DNA of 64,000 nucleotides from GMQP-bins7 sp963776565 (GTDB lineage Bacteria > Actinomycetota > Thermoleophilia > Gaiellales > Gaiellaceae), in contig CAVZNF010000005.1 of NCBI GenBank assembly GCA_963776565.1, positions 62,001 to 126,000 on the forward strand, given 5' to 3'. The translations under genes were made by a program, and so were the position numbers. Below the pieces are notes generated by a model that was not told the DNA's origin, made no database searches, and was given only the letters and a program-made list of their open reading frames with translations. Position 1 is the stretch's first letter, and the number at the start of each line of letters is the position of its first letter. This document shows, piece after piece, positions 9,547-18,042 of this stretch.

Positions 9547-12201
9547 GTGTCCACGACGTCATTCGGGAAGTTCGAGAAGGTCCTCCGCATGGGCGAGGGG
9601 CGCCGGCTCAAGCGCCTCGCCGAGCAGGCGGCCTACATCGGCACGCTCGAGCCCGACTTCGAGAAGCTGTCGGACGACGAGCTCCGCGGCAAGACGGGTG
9701 AGTTCAAGCAACGCCTCGAGAACGGCGAGTCGCTCGAGGATCTGATCTTCGAGGCGTATGCCGCGGTTCGTGAAGCGTTCAGGCGCACGATCGGCGTCCG
9801 GCTCTTCGACGTCCAGCTGATGGGCGGGATCGTCCTCCACGAGGGCGACATCGCGGAGATGAAGACCGGTGAGGGCAAGACGTTCGTCGCCGTGCAGCCG
9901 CTCTACCTCAACGGGCTCGCCGGCCAGGGCGTCCACCTCATCACCGTCAACGACTACCTCGCCAAGCGCGACGCCGAGTGGACGCAGCCCGTATACGAGA
10001 TGCTCGGAAGCTCGGTCGGCTTCATTCAGAACCTGATGCCGTTCACCGATCGTCGCGACGCGTACGCATGCGACGTGACCTACGGGACGAACTCCGAGTT
10101 CGGCTTCGACTATCTGCGCGACAACATGGCCGTGTCGATCGACAACGTCGTCCAGCGCAGCCACGCCTACGCGATCGTGGACGAGGTCGACTCGATCCTC
10201 GTCGACGAGGCGCGAACGCCGCTCATCATCTCGGGCGAGCCCGAGACCGCCGCCGCGACGTACTACCAGTTCGCGCGCGTCATCAAGGATCTGGAAGGCG
10301 AGCCGGCTACGCGGAAGACGGCAAAGGGGCTCGACGAGACAGAGCTCTCGGGCGCCGATTACCTCTACGACGAGAAGTTCAAGACGGTGTCGCCTGCGCA
10401 GGCCGCGATCGAGAAGATCGAGCGCGCGATCGGGATCGAGAACCTCTACGACCCGCGCAACGTCAGCCTCGTGAACCATCTCATGCAGGCCCTCAAGGCC
10501 GAGTCGCTCTACAAGCGCGACGTCGACTACGTCGTGCAGGACAGCGAGGTCAAGATCGTCGACGAGTTCACGGGCCGCATCATGGAGGGGCGCCGTTGGA
10601 GCGAGGGCCTCCACCAGGCGATCGAGGCCAAGGAGGGCGTCCGCATCCGCGAGGAGAACGTCACGCTCGCGACGATCACGCTCCAGAACTACTTCCGCCT
10701 CTACGAGAAGCTCGCCGGGATGACCGGAACGGCGAAGACCGAGGAGAAGGAGTTCGTCGAGATCTACAACCTGCACGTCGTCGAGATCCCGACGAACCAG
10801 CCGGTCGCGCGCCTGGACGAGAACGACTACATCTTCAAGACGCCGGACGCGAAGTTCGCAGCGGTGCTCGAGGACATCGTCGAGCGGTACGAGATCGGCC
10901 AGCCGATCCTCGTCGGCACGATCGCGGTCGAGACGTCGGAGTATCTCTCGCAGCTGCTCACGCGAAAGGGAATCACGCACAACGTCCTGAACGCCAAGGA
11001 GCACGAGCGCGAGGGCGAGATCATCAAGGACGCAGGGCAGCGCGGCGCGGTCACGATCGCGACGAACATGGCCGGACGCGGCGTCGACATCAAGCTCGGC
11101 GAGGGCGTCGTCGATCTCGGCGGGCTCTACGTGCTCGGCACCGAGCGCCACGAGTCGCGACGCATCGACAACCAGCTCCGCGGCCGCTCGGGGCGTCAGG
11201 GCGACCCCGGCGAGACGCGCTTCTACCTCTCGGGCCAGGACGACCTCGTGCGCCTGTTCGCCGGCGACCGGATCTACAACATCATGAACCGCTTCAAGAT
11301 CCCGGACGACCAGCCCATGGAGGCGAAGATCCTCTCGAACCAGATCGAGAACGCCCAGAAGAAGGTCGAGGAGCAGAACTTCGTCGCGCGCAAGAACGTC
11401 CTCAAGTACGACGACGTCATGAACACGCAGCGCATGGTCATCTACGAGCAGCGGCGGCGCGTCCTCGAGGGCGAGGATCTCTCGGACGAGGTGCGCGAGT
11501 GGATCCGCGAGGCGGTCGAGACGACGGTGACCCAGTTCACGGACTCGGAATACGCGGAGGAGTGGGACCTCGACGGGCTCGTGACCGCCATGCAGTCGCT
11601 CTACGACACCGACATCACGGTCGAGGAGCTGCGAGAGGAGATCAATGTCACCGAGCGCGAGGCGGTGACTGAGGAGTTCGTCGACGACGCGCTCGAGACC
11701 TACGACGAGCGTGAGCAGGCTCTCGGAGCCGAGCTTGCGCGCGAGGTGGAGCGGTTCATCATGCTCCAGACGGTCGACCAGCGCTGGCGCGAGCACCTCG
11801 AGGCGATGGACTACCTTCGCGAGGGCGTCCACCTCCGAGCGTTCGCCCAGAAGGATCCGCTCGTCGAGTACCGCGGCGAGGGTCACGCGATGTTCGAGGA
11901 GCTCGGTCAGACGATCCGTCATGAGGTCGTCTTCACGCTGTTCCACGTGACGGTGGAGGTCGAGCAACCCGCGCTCGAACAAGTGCAGACCCGCGAGGGC
12001 TCACTCCACTACGAACACGAGACGTCTGCGGGCGCCGATGTCATCGCTGCTGCCGGAGGCGCCGCGACAGCGCTGGCCGCTCCGCCCGAACCGGCGTCGT
12101 TCGCGCAGGGACCTGCAGTGAACGAGCACAAGGACATCGGTCGCAACGACCCGTGTTGGTGCGGGTCGGGCAAGAAGTACAAGCGCTGCCACGGCGCCTG
12201 A
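9547..12201 (+). CDS. secA: preprotein translocase subunit SecA
   Basis: Motor ATPase that pushes preproteins through SecYEG. The frame is intact over 884 residues. Walker A is TGEGKT (about residue 105) after MGGIVLHEGDIAEM; DEAD-type Walker B is in VDEVDSILVDEART (about 215); FDYLRDNMA, MTGTAKTEEKEF, TNMAGRGVDIKLGEGV and GRSGRQGDPGETRFYLS are the other motor motifs. The C-terminus has the SEC-C zinc motif CWCGSGKKYKRCH, which binds SecB-like partners or ribosomes. GTG start, leaderless promoter. Next gene is prfB, the usual actinobacterial neighbour. Confidence 0.98.
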   Translation: MSTTSFGKFEKVLRMGEGRRLKRLAEQAAYIGTLEPDFEKLSDDELRGKTGEFKQRLENGESLEDLIFEAYAAVREAFRRTIGVRLFDVQLMGGIVLHEGDIAEMKTGEGKTFVAVQPLYLNGLAGQGVHLITVNDYLAKRDAEWTQPVYEMLGSSVGFIQNLMPFTDRRDAYACDVTYGTNSEFGFDYLRDNMAVSIDNVVQRSHAYAIVDEVDSILVDEARTPLIISGEPETAAATYYQFARVIKDLEGEPATRKTAKGLDETELSGADYLYDEKFKTVSPAQAAIEKIERAIGIENLYDPRNVSLVNHLMQALKAESLYKRDVDYVVQDSEVKIVDEFTGRIMEGRRWSEGLHQAIEAKEGVRIREENVTLATITLQNYFRLYEKLAGMTGTAKTEEKEFVEIYNLHVVEIPTNQPVARLDENDYIFKTPDAKFAAVLEDIVERYEIGQPILVGTIAVETSEYLSQLLTRKGITHNVLNAKEHEREGEIIKDAGQRGAVTIATNMAGRGVDIKLGEGVVDLGGLYVLGTERHESRRIDNQLRGRSGRQGDPGETRFYLSGQDDLVRLFAGDRIYNIMNRFKIPDDQPMEAKILSNQIENAQKKVEEQNFVARKNVLKYDDVMNTQRMVIYEQRRRVLEGEDLSDEVREWIREAVETTVTQFTDSEYAEEWDLDGLVTAMQSLYDTDITVEELREEINVTEREAVTEEFVDDALETYDEREQALGAELAREVERFIMLQTVDQRWREHLEAMDYLREGVHLRAFAQKDPLVEYRGEGHAMFEELGQTIRHEVVFTLFHVTVEVEQPALEQVQTREGSLHYEHETSAGADVIAAAGGAATALAAPPEPASFAQGPAVNEHKDIGRNDPCWCGSGKKYKRCHGA

Positions 12202-12232
12202 CGGCGACGCGAGCGTCGACCCGCGACGCGGG

Positions 12233-12238
12233 TACCCT
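12233..12238 (+). promoter_or_regulatory. -10 box of a leaderless promoter for prfB
   Basis: TACCCT lies 6 bases before the GTG at 12245. This supports the upstream frame as the true start of prfB. Confidence 0.5.
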
Positions 12239-12244
12239 TGCCGC

Positions 12245-13349
12245 GTGGCCGAGCTAGACGGCAAGCCGCTCGACGAGCGACTGCAGGAGATCGGGGCCCA
12301 GCTCGCCTGGGTCCGTGATTACCTTTGACCCGGATCGCCTGACGCGCCGACGCGGAGAGCTCGAGGAGGCGATGGGCGCCCCCGGGTTCTGGGACGACCA
12401 GGCAGCCGCGACGCGCATCTCCACGGAGCATTCGCGGCTCACCCGCAAGCTCGATCGCTACGAGCGGCTGCAGGGCGAGTACGAGGACGCGAGCGAGCTG
12501 CTCTCACTCGGCGAGGACGAGAGCCAGATCGCTCAGCTGGTCGCTTCACTCGAGGGCGAGCTGGGTCGCTTGCAAGAGGACGCCCTCTTCGACGGGCAGT
12601 ACGACGCGGGCGACGCCGTTCTCGAGATCCACGCCGGCACGGGCGGGACGGATGCGCAGGATTGGGCCGACATGCTGCTACGCATGTACCTGCGCTGGGC
12701 GGCCGACCGCGGGTTCGAGACCGAGGTGCTCGAAGCAAGCCCGGGCGAGGAAGCGGGCCTCAAGTCGACGACGGTGGCGGTCAAGGGAGAGAACGCCTAC
12801 GGCACATTGAGAGCCGAGCGTGGCGTCCATCGGCTCGTGCGCCAGTCTCCGTTCGACTCCGCGCACCGCCGGCACACCGCCTTCGCGCAGGTCGTCGTCG
12901 CACCGCTGCTTCCAGACGACGCGCCGATCGAGATCGACGAGTCGGACCTCCGGATCGACACCTACCGCTCGAGCGGAGCGGGCGGCCAGCACGTGAACAA
13001 GACGGACTCGGCCGTCCGGATCACGCACCTCCCGACCGGGATCGTCGTCCAGTGCCAGAACGAGCGCTCTCAGACGTCGAACAAGCAAACGGCGATGCGC
13101 ATCCTCCGCTCGCGGCTCGCCGAGCTCGAGGAAGAGAAGCGCGAGGCCGAGCTGGCGCGCGAGCGCGGCGCTGCGCAGGACATCGGCTTCGGGAGTCAAA
13201 TCCGCTCGTACGTGCTGCATCCGTACCAGCTGGTGAAGGACCATCGAACCGACGTCGAAGTGGGGAACACGCAGTCCGTCCTCGACGGCGGTCTCGACGG
13301 CTTCATCCATGCCTACCTGCTCGCGAAAGCCGCGGGCCAGGTGGTCTAG
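12245..13349 (+). CDS. prfB: peptide chain release factor 2, expressed by programmed +1 frameshift
   Basis: RF2 reads UGA and UAA stops and releases the peptide. A 27-codon first frame (VAELDGKP... VRDYL) runs from GTG 12245 to a UGA at 12326; the main frame starts one base later. The junction is CTT TGA C, the classic RF2 slippery site, and the joined sequence RDYL-DPDRLTRRRGELEEAM aligns with the RGYL-DYDAKKERLEE region known from E. coli RF2. Low RF2 stalls at UGA and favours the shift, giving autoregulation. The main frame has SPFDSAHRRHT and the GGQ motif in SSGAGGQHVNKTDSAVR. Total 367 residues. Unlike E. coli, no AGGGGG sits just before the CTT. Confidence 0.95.
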
Positions 13350-13373
13350 ACGTTGATGTGGATTCGACGACAC

Positions 13374-13444
13374 CCGGCCGCGAAGCGGACGGCTTCAGGG
13401 ATCTGCGCGAACGGAATCCGCACTCGCGGATTCCGTTCTGCGCC
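13374..13444 (+). repeat. structured intergenic element, copy 1
   Basis: One of three copies of a two-hairpin element. A short 5' hairpin CCGC-GAA-GCGG is followed by the conserved CTTCAGGGATCTGCGCG and a long hairpin (12-bp arms AACGGAATCCGC/GCGGATTCCGTT, closed outside by GCGC/GCGC). Copies 2 and 3 keep the linker but change both arms of the long hairpin in step. It lies between prfB and ftsE. It could be a terminator, an RNA regulator or a repetitive element. Confidence 0.6.
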
Positions 13445-13558
13445 GGCGTATGCAGGGAGATCCTCGGCTACACTGCAGCGTTCCCATGAGCCGGAGCGGC
13501 CTACGCGGGCTGCTGAGCGCTACGCCCGGTGCCGGATGACGACTCGACGAATCGACAG

Positions 13559-14317
13559 ATGACGGCCATCGCCGAACCAGATACCACCGCCGATCTGCAT
13601 CCGGCTCTCGAAGGCTCGACCGGCTCGGCGATGATCGTGCTCGAGGACGTTCGCAAGGTCTACGAGACCAACCACGTCACCGCACTCGACGGCGTGTCGT
13701 TCGTCATCGAGAAGGGCGAGTTCGTCTTCATCGTCGGCGCCTCGGGCTCGGGCAAGTCGACCATGATCCGGCTCCTCCTGAAAGAGGTGGAGCCGACGTC
13801 CGGGCGGATCATCGTCGGTGGTCGCGACCTCGGGCGCCTCAAAGGCTCGAAGGTGCCGCTGCTCCGCCGGAACCTCGGCTGCGTGTTCCAGGACTTCAAG
13901 CTCCTTCCGAACCGGACCGCTGCCGAGAACATCGGCTACGCGCTCCGCGTGCAGGGCGAGTCGAACGCGCTGATCCGCAAGAAGGTGCCCGAGGTCATGA
14001 ACCTCGTCGGGCTCGCGCACAAGATGAACGCACGGCCGGAGGAGCTCTCGGGCGGCGAGCAGCAGCGCGTCTCGATCGCGCGGGCGATGGTCAATCACCC
14101 GCCGCTCCTCATCTGCGACGAGCCGACCGGAAACCTCGATCCCGACACGTCCGTCGGGATCATGCAGCTCCTCTACCGCATCAACCGCACCGGGACGACC
14201 ATCCTCATGGTCACGCACGACCGCGAGATGGTCGACAAGATGCGCAAGCGCGTCATCGCGCTCGAGATGGGCAAGCTCGTGCGCGACGAGCGGCGTGGGG
14301 GATACGCAGAGGAATGA
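13559..14317 (+). CDS. ftsE: cell division ATP-binding protein FtsE
   Basis: ABC ATPase that with FtsX controls septal peptidoglycan hydrolases. Walker A VGASGSGKST, Q-loop in VFQDFKLL, signature LSGGEQQRVSIARA, Walker B LLICDEPTGNLD and the H-loop MVTHDRE are intact. The core starts at MIVLEDVRKVY (ATG 13631). Frames upstream at ATG 13559 or GTG 13529 add a low-complexity N-terminal stretch (TAIAEPDTTADLHPAL), and none has a strong ribosome site, so the true start is uncertain. A TACACT box at 13469 is a possible promoter. Stop overlaps the ftsX start (ATGA). Confidence 0.93.
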   Translation: MTAIAEPDTTADLHPALEGSTGSAMIVLEDVRKVYETNHVTALDGVSFVIEKGEFVFIVGASGSGKSTMIRLLLKEVEPTSGRIIVGGRDLGRLKGSKVPLLRRNLGCVFQDFKLLPNRTAAENIGYALRVQGESNALIRKKVPEVMNLVGLAHKMNARPEELSGGEQQRVSIARAMVNHPPLLICDEPTGNLDPDTSVGIMQLLYRINRTGTTILMVTHDREMVDKMRKRVIALEMGKLVRDERRGGYAEE

Positions 14318-15192
14318 CCCGCGTCCGCACCCTCTTCGCGGAGGCGCTGCGCTCGATCGGCGCGAATGTCTCGACCACTGTCGCCTCGGCCCTGTCCGTC
14401 CTCATCGGGATGTTCCTGATCGGCGTCTTCATCGGGCTCGGCACGTGGCTCGTGTCGTGGTCGGACGCCAAGAAGCGCGAACTCGCCGTGCACGTCTTCG
14501 TCACGGACACGGCGACGAAGAAAGAGATCAACGGCTTGCGCATTCACCTCGAGTCCGACGAGCGCGTGAAGCCGGGCGGGATCACATTCATCACGAAGGA
14601 ACGGGCTCTCGAGATCATGCGCAAGCGGAACCCTGAGTTGACTGCCAACCTCGCCTCGAACCCGCTGCCTGCGTCGTTCGACGTGGTTCCGACGCGCGGT
14701 GAGGACACCGAGGCGATCGCGATCTCCGTCCAGAAAGCCAAGCTGCCGGCCGTCGATCAGGTGCGCTACGGCAAGGAGGTCTCGCAGCGGATCCTGCAGA
14801 TCGCGCGAGGCATCCAGGTCGTCTTCGGGATCATCGTGATCATCCTGCTCGCGGCCTCCACGATTCTCATCGCGAACACGATCAGGCTGTCGATCTTTGC
14901 GCGGCGGCGTGAGATCGAGGTGATGAAGCTCGTGGGAGCAACGAACTGGTACGTCCGCGGGCCGTTCATGCTCGAGGGTGTCCTCACGGGGCTCGCAGGA
15001 TCCGTTGCGGCGGTGCTTCTGCTCTTCATCGGCCGTGAGATCGCGGTCCCGCAGATCCTCGGCCACATCCAGGACGACCCGGACGTGCAGGCGATGGCGT
15101 TCACGTGGACAGCGGCGATCCTGATCATGGGCGGTCTTGCAATCGGCGCCATCGGCTCAGGCTTGACGCTTCGCAGATTCCTCCGCGTCTAG
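14314..15192 (+). CDS. ftsX: cell division permease FtsX
   Basis: A 292-residue membrane partner of FtsE. TM1 is ALSVLIGMFLIGVFIGLG (about residues 26-48); an extracellular domain of about 110 residues follows, with the ITFITKERALEIM strand-helix typical of FtsX; TM2 near VVFGIIVIILLAASTILI; TM3 and TM4 near the C-terminus. The cytoplasmic RRREIEVMKLVGATNWYVRGPF coupling segment between TM2 and TM3 contacts FtsE. The extracellular domain would recruit a NlpC/P60 or similar hydrolase in this group; none is adjacent. ATG overlaps the ftsE stop. Confidence 0.95.
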   Translation: MTRVRTLFAEALRSIGANVSTTVASALSVLIGMFLIGVFIGLGTWLVSWSDAKKRELAVHVFVTDTATKKEINGLRIHLESDERVKPGGITFITKERALEIMRKRNPELTANLASNPLPASFDVVPTRGEDTEAIAISVQKAKLPAVDQVRYGKEVSQRILQIARGIQVVFGIIVIILLAASTILIANTIRLSIFARRREIEVMKLVGATNWYVRGPFMLEGVLTGLAGSVAAVLLLFIGREIAVPQILGHIQDDPDVQAMAFTWTAAILIMGGLAIGAIGSGLTLRRFLRV

Positions 15193-15329
15193 CCGCCCGG
15201 CCAACCCGGAAGCCCGTCAGGACTCGAGCTGACTCTAAGCTCGGTGCGTGCGGCACCGACGTGCAACATAGGGGAAGGCAGAAGCGGCCGAGCCGGTCTG
15301 ATCGCGCGCGCCGCCGGCCGGCGCACGCG

Positions 15330-16898
15330 GTGCAGGCGGCTGAGAAGCGGATCACAGTCTCGCTTCCGTCGCGCCGCTTCGCGCCCGAGCGCGTCGTCGC
15401 CCACCTCGGCCCGACGAACTCCGGGAAGACGTACGCGGCGCTCCGCGAGCTCGCCGACAAGCGCGCCGGCGTCTACGCCGGGCCGCTCAGGATGCTCGCC
15501 CAGGAAGCGCACCGACGGCTCGGTGAGTGGATCGGAGCCGAGAACGTCGGGCTCGTCACCGGCGAGGAGCGGATCAACGAGCACGCGCCGGTGATCTGCT
15601 CGACGGTCGAGATGGCGCCGCACGCGGGCGAGCTCCTCGTGCTCGACGAGGTGCAATGGGCCGACGACCCCGAACGCGGATCGGCCTGGACACGCTTGCT
15701 GCTCGCGGGCGAGTACCGAGAGATCCTGCTCCTCGGCGCCGTCGATGCACTCCCGCTCGTGCAGCGCGCGTTCCCCGAGCACGAGCTGAAGCTCTTCGAG
15801 CGGAAGCTCCCGCTCGAGTTCGTCGGCGAGCGGACGCTCCGGTCGCTGACCCCGGGCACGGTCGTCGTCGCGTTCAGCCGCCGCGCGGTGCTCGCGCTCG
15901 CCGGGGAGGTGAATCGACTCCATCCGGGCCGCGTCGCCGTTCTCTACGGGGCGATGCCGCTCGCCTCGCGACGTGAGGAGATCGACCGCTTCCTCTCGGG
16001 AGCCGCCGACGTCTGTGTGGCGACCGACGTTCTCGGGCACGGCGTCAACCTTCCGTGCGAGACGCTGCTCTTCGCCGAGACGAACAAGTTCGACGGCGAG
16101 GAGCGACGCGACCTGCTGCCCTGGGAGCTCGCACAGATCGCGGGGCGAGCCGGCCGCTTCGGGCTGGTCGAGCGCGGCCACGTCGGCGTGCTCGCCGGGC
16201 TCGGATGGGGAGTCGCCAACCCCGAGATCGTCGAGTCGGCGCTCGAGCCACATGTGCCATTGCCGGGCGGGCACGTGGGGTACCGCGCCGTCGACGAGGC
16301 GCGCATCAGGCCCCAGCTGTCTGATCTCGGCGTCGATGATCCCGTGCACCTGGACGCCGCACTCGTCGCCTGGCACCGCGTCGCGCTGCGGGAGTGGGCG
16401 TTCGAGAGCTGGCTCGCGGTCGAGTCACTGCAGCCGCTCCGTCTTCGTCTCCAGGCAGTGCAGCGCCGGCTTGCCGAGCGCGGCCGCCGCCTGTCGCTGG
16501 CCGACACCTGGAAGCTCGTCAACGCGCCGGTCGACGAGGACGGGCTCGAGCTGCTGGCGACGCTCGCGCTCGCGATCACCGGAGACCGCGTCGCGCGACC
16601 GCAGCTCGCCTTCCTGCTCGATACCGCTCGCTTGCGCGGCGCCTCGCTCGAAGACGCCGAGCGAGCCGGGCGCGAGGCGAGCATCCTGCGCTGGTTCGCC
16701 TTGCAGTACGCGGACGTGGGCGGCGTGACGATCGAGCGCGCCGCAGCACTGGAGCAGGCCGCTGCCGCGCGGGTCGTCGCACGACTCCGCGTCGAGGTCG
16801 AGTCGCCGACGATCGGCCGCTGCCGGTCGTGTGGCCGTTCGTGCGCTCCGTGGTTCCCGCTCTGCGACCGGTGCGCCGGTATCGCCGCGCGGTCGTGA
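15330..16898 (+). CDS. Suv3-like DExH RNA helicase with C-terminal Cys-rich zinc motif
   Basis: A 522-residue superfamily 2 helicase that resembles SUV3 (SUPV3L1), the mitochondrial RNA helicase. Motif I is GPTNSGKTYAAL, followed by GVYAGPLRMLAQE and VTGEERI; motif II is the unusual DEVQ in LVLDEVQWADDPERGSAWTRLL; the second RecA domain has VAFSRRAVLAL, VLYGAMPLASRREEI, VATDVLGHGVNL and motif VI QIAGRAGRFG. The C-terminus adds CRSCGRSCAPWFPLCDRC, a likely zinc ribbon. GTG at 15330 is the best start, as the frame upstream lacks family sequence. Suv3 works with PNPase or RNase II enzymes in RNA decay. Here it stands alone after ftsX, so a role in RNA turnover is inference. Confidence 0.8.
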   Translation: MQAAEKRITVSLPSRRFAPERVVAHLGPTNSGKTYAALRELADKRAGVYAGPLRMLAQEAHRRLGEWIGAENVGLVTGEERINEHAPVICSTVEMAPHAGELLVLDEVQWADDPERGSAWTRLLLAGEYREILLLGAVDALPLVQRAFPEHELKLFERKLPLEFVGERTLRSLTPGTVVVAFSRRAVLALAGEVNRLHPGRVAVLYGAMPLASRREEIDRFLSGAADVCVATDVLGHGVNLPCETLLFAETNKFDGEERRDLLPWELAQIAGRAGRFGLVERGHVGVLAGLGWGVANPEIVESALEPHVPLPGGHVGYRAVDEARIRPQLSDLGVDDPVHLDAALVAWHRVALREWAFESWLAVESLQPLRLRLQAVQRRLAERGRRLSLADTWKLVNAPVDEDGLELLATLALAITGDRVARPQLAFLLDTARLRGASLEDAERAGREASILRWFALQYADVGGVTIERAAALEQAAAARVVARLRVEVESPTIGRCRSCGRSCAPWFPLCDRCAGIAARS

Positions 16899-16904
16899 TA
16901 TGAA
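16899..16904 (+). promoter_or_regulatory. -10 box of a leaderless promoter
   Basis: TATGAA lies 6 bases before the GTG at 16911. Confidence 0.45.
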
Positions 16905-16910
16905 CCCGCC

Positions 16911-17315
16911 GTGACGTCGGACGAACTGCGCGCTATCCCACTTCTCGCCGAGGCGAGCGACGACGCTCTCGGGCGGATCGCCGCTACCGCGGGGGAGATG
17001 ACGTGCGCCGCCGGCCAGATCGTCGCCCTCGAGGGCGATCCGGGCTCCGGGATGTTCGTGATCCTCGACGGGACGGCGCGTGTCGAGTGGCGGGGAGGCT
17101 CGGTCGACCTCGGCCCGGGCACCTTCTTCGGCGAGCTGACCCTGCTTGCGCCGGGTGGAACCCGAATCGCCCGCGTCCGTGCCGCCACCGAGATGCGCTG
17201 CCTCGCGATCCCGCGCGACGACGCGATCGCTCTCGTCGAGTCCGAGCCGAGCGTCGCGCTCACGATGCTCAGGGAAATCGCGCGGCGCTTCGCCTCGGCA
17301 CTGCCGGAGGACTGA
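16911..17315 (+). CDS. single-domain cyclic-nucleotide-binding (Crp-type cap) protein
   Basis: A 134-residue cNMP-binding fold without effector domain: LRAIPLLAEASDDALGRIAA, EGDPGSGMFVILDGTARVEW, then GPGTFFGELTLLAPGG where the phosphate cassette lies, ending in helix MLREIARRFASAL. It is the second such protein in the window (see 9038-9437), with similar length and layout. The Arg that usually follows the Gly-Glu of the cassette is not at the standard position, so nucleotide binding is uncertain. Leaderless promoter. Between the helicase and smpB, both in the same direction. Confidence 0.75.
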   Translation: MTSDELRAIPLLAEASDDALGRIAATAGEMTCAAGQIVALEGDPGSGMFVILDGTARVEWRGGSVDLGPGTFFGELTLLAPGGTRIARVRAATEMRCLAIPRDDAIALVESEPSVALTMLREIARRFASALPED

Positions 17316-17317
17316 GT

Positions 17318-17393
17318 TGTGCGCAAGATCGGAGATCCGCTGATGCGCGGAGCTCCGATCGCGCGAAGATCCCTGAGAGGCGGCCGCTTCTCA
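17318..17393 (-). repeat. structured intergenic element, copy 3 (reverse strand)
   Basis: Read on the minus strand: TGAGA/TCTCA hairpin around GCGGCCGC, then CAGGGATCTTCGCGC and a long hairpin with arms GATCGGAG-TCCGC, closing with TGCGCA. The linker is identical to copy 2 over 15 bases while the hairpin arms differ with compensating changes. It lies between the cNMP-binding gene and smpB. Confidence 0.5.
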
Positions 17394-17418
17394 TCCGTAG
17401 GCGTCTTCGCAGCGTCCC

Positions 17419-17424
17419 TACACT
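17419..17424 (+). promoter_or_regulatory. -10 box of a leaderless promoter for smpB
   Basis: TACACT with 6 bases to GTG 17431. Confidence 0.5.
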
Positions 17425-17430
17425 CCGGCG

Positions 17431-17895
17431 GTGGCCAAGCCGACCGGAACCAAGCTCATCGCCGAGAACCGCCGCGCGCGACGCGAGTACGAGCTCATCG
17501 AGCGCGTCGAGGCGGGCGTCGTTCTCACCGGGACCGAGGTGAAGTCGGCGCGCGACGGGCACGTTCAGCTCGGACAGGCCTACGCGGACATCCGAGACGG
17601 CGAGGCGTGGCTCATCGGCGCGTCGATCTCGGAGTACGCGCAAGGCGGGCCGCTCGGCCACCAGTCGGACCGCGACCGCAAGCTCCTCCTGCACCGCGGC
17701 GAGATCGACTCGCTGTACGGGAAGGTGCGCGAGAAGGGGCTCACGCTCGTCCCGATCAGCATGTACTTCAAGGACGGACGCGTGAAGGTCGAGATCGCCC
17801 TCGCCCGCGGCCGCGAGCGCGCCGACAAACGACGCGTCGTGGCGGAGCGGGATGCCCAGCGCGACATCGAGCGGGCGCTGAAGCGACGCCGCTGA
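17431..17895 (+). CDS. smpB: SsrA-binding protein SmpB
   Basis: A 154-residue protein that carries tmRNA to stalled ribosomes and mimics the codon-anticodon stem. The OB-fold blocks are complete: IAENRRARREYELIE, GVVLTGTEVKSARDGHVQL, ISEYAQGG and GLTLVPISMYFKDGRVKVEIALARGR; the basic C-terminal tail RDIERALKRRR inserts into the mRNA channel. Its partner ssrA lies about 6 kb downstream in the same orientation. Leaderless GTG start. Confidence 0.96.
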   Translation: MAKPTGTKLIAENRRARREYELIERVEAGVVLTGTEVKSARDGHVQLGQAYADIRDGEAWLIGASISEYAQGGPLGHQSDRDRKLLLHRGEIDSLYGKVREKGLTLVPISMYFKDGRVKVEIALARGRERADKRRVVAERDAQRDIERALKRRR

Positions 17896-17955
17896 GCTTG
17901 GCAGCACCGCCGACTCGTAATAGTCTCGGCGAAGGCTGATGGGAGAGACCACGCA

Positions 17956-18028
17956 GCGGCCGCGAAGCGGCCGTCTTCAGGGATCTTCGCGCTCGGGATC
18001 CGCTCGTGCGGATTCCGAGCCTGCGCAG
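17956..18028 (+). repeat. structured intergenic element, copy 2
   Basis: 5' hairpin CGGCCGC-GAA-GCGGCCG (7 bp), linker TCTTCAGGGATCTTCGCGC, then hairpin TCGGGATCCGC/GCGGATTCCGA with outer GCGC/GCGC closure. It ends 14 bases before the coxS-like ATG and just ahead of its AAAGGAGA ribosome site, so here it is placed to act as a leader element. Function unknown. Confidence 0.6.
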
Positions 18029-18042
18029 AAAGGAGATCGCCG

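Noticed and set aside
9559..11982. An 807-codon open frame antisense to secA, and many other long antisense frames
   Set aside because: High-GC coding DNA opens long frames on the other strand. These lack start signals and family sequence, and the sense frame is a known protein.
17936..18028. Glycine-riboswitch-like look of GGGAGAGACC plus CTTCAGGG before coxS
   Set aside because: The conserved glycine-binding core (GCCGAAGG and the following loops) is absent, and the shared part also occurs away from this gene.
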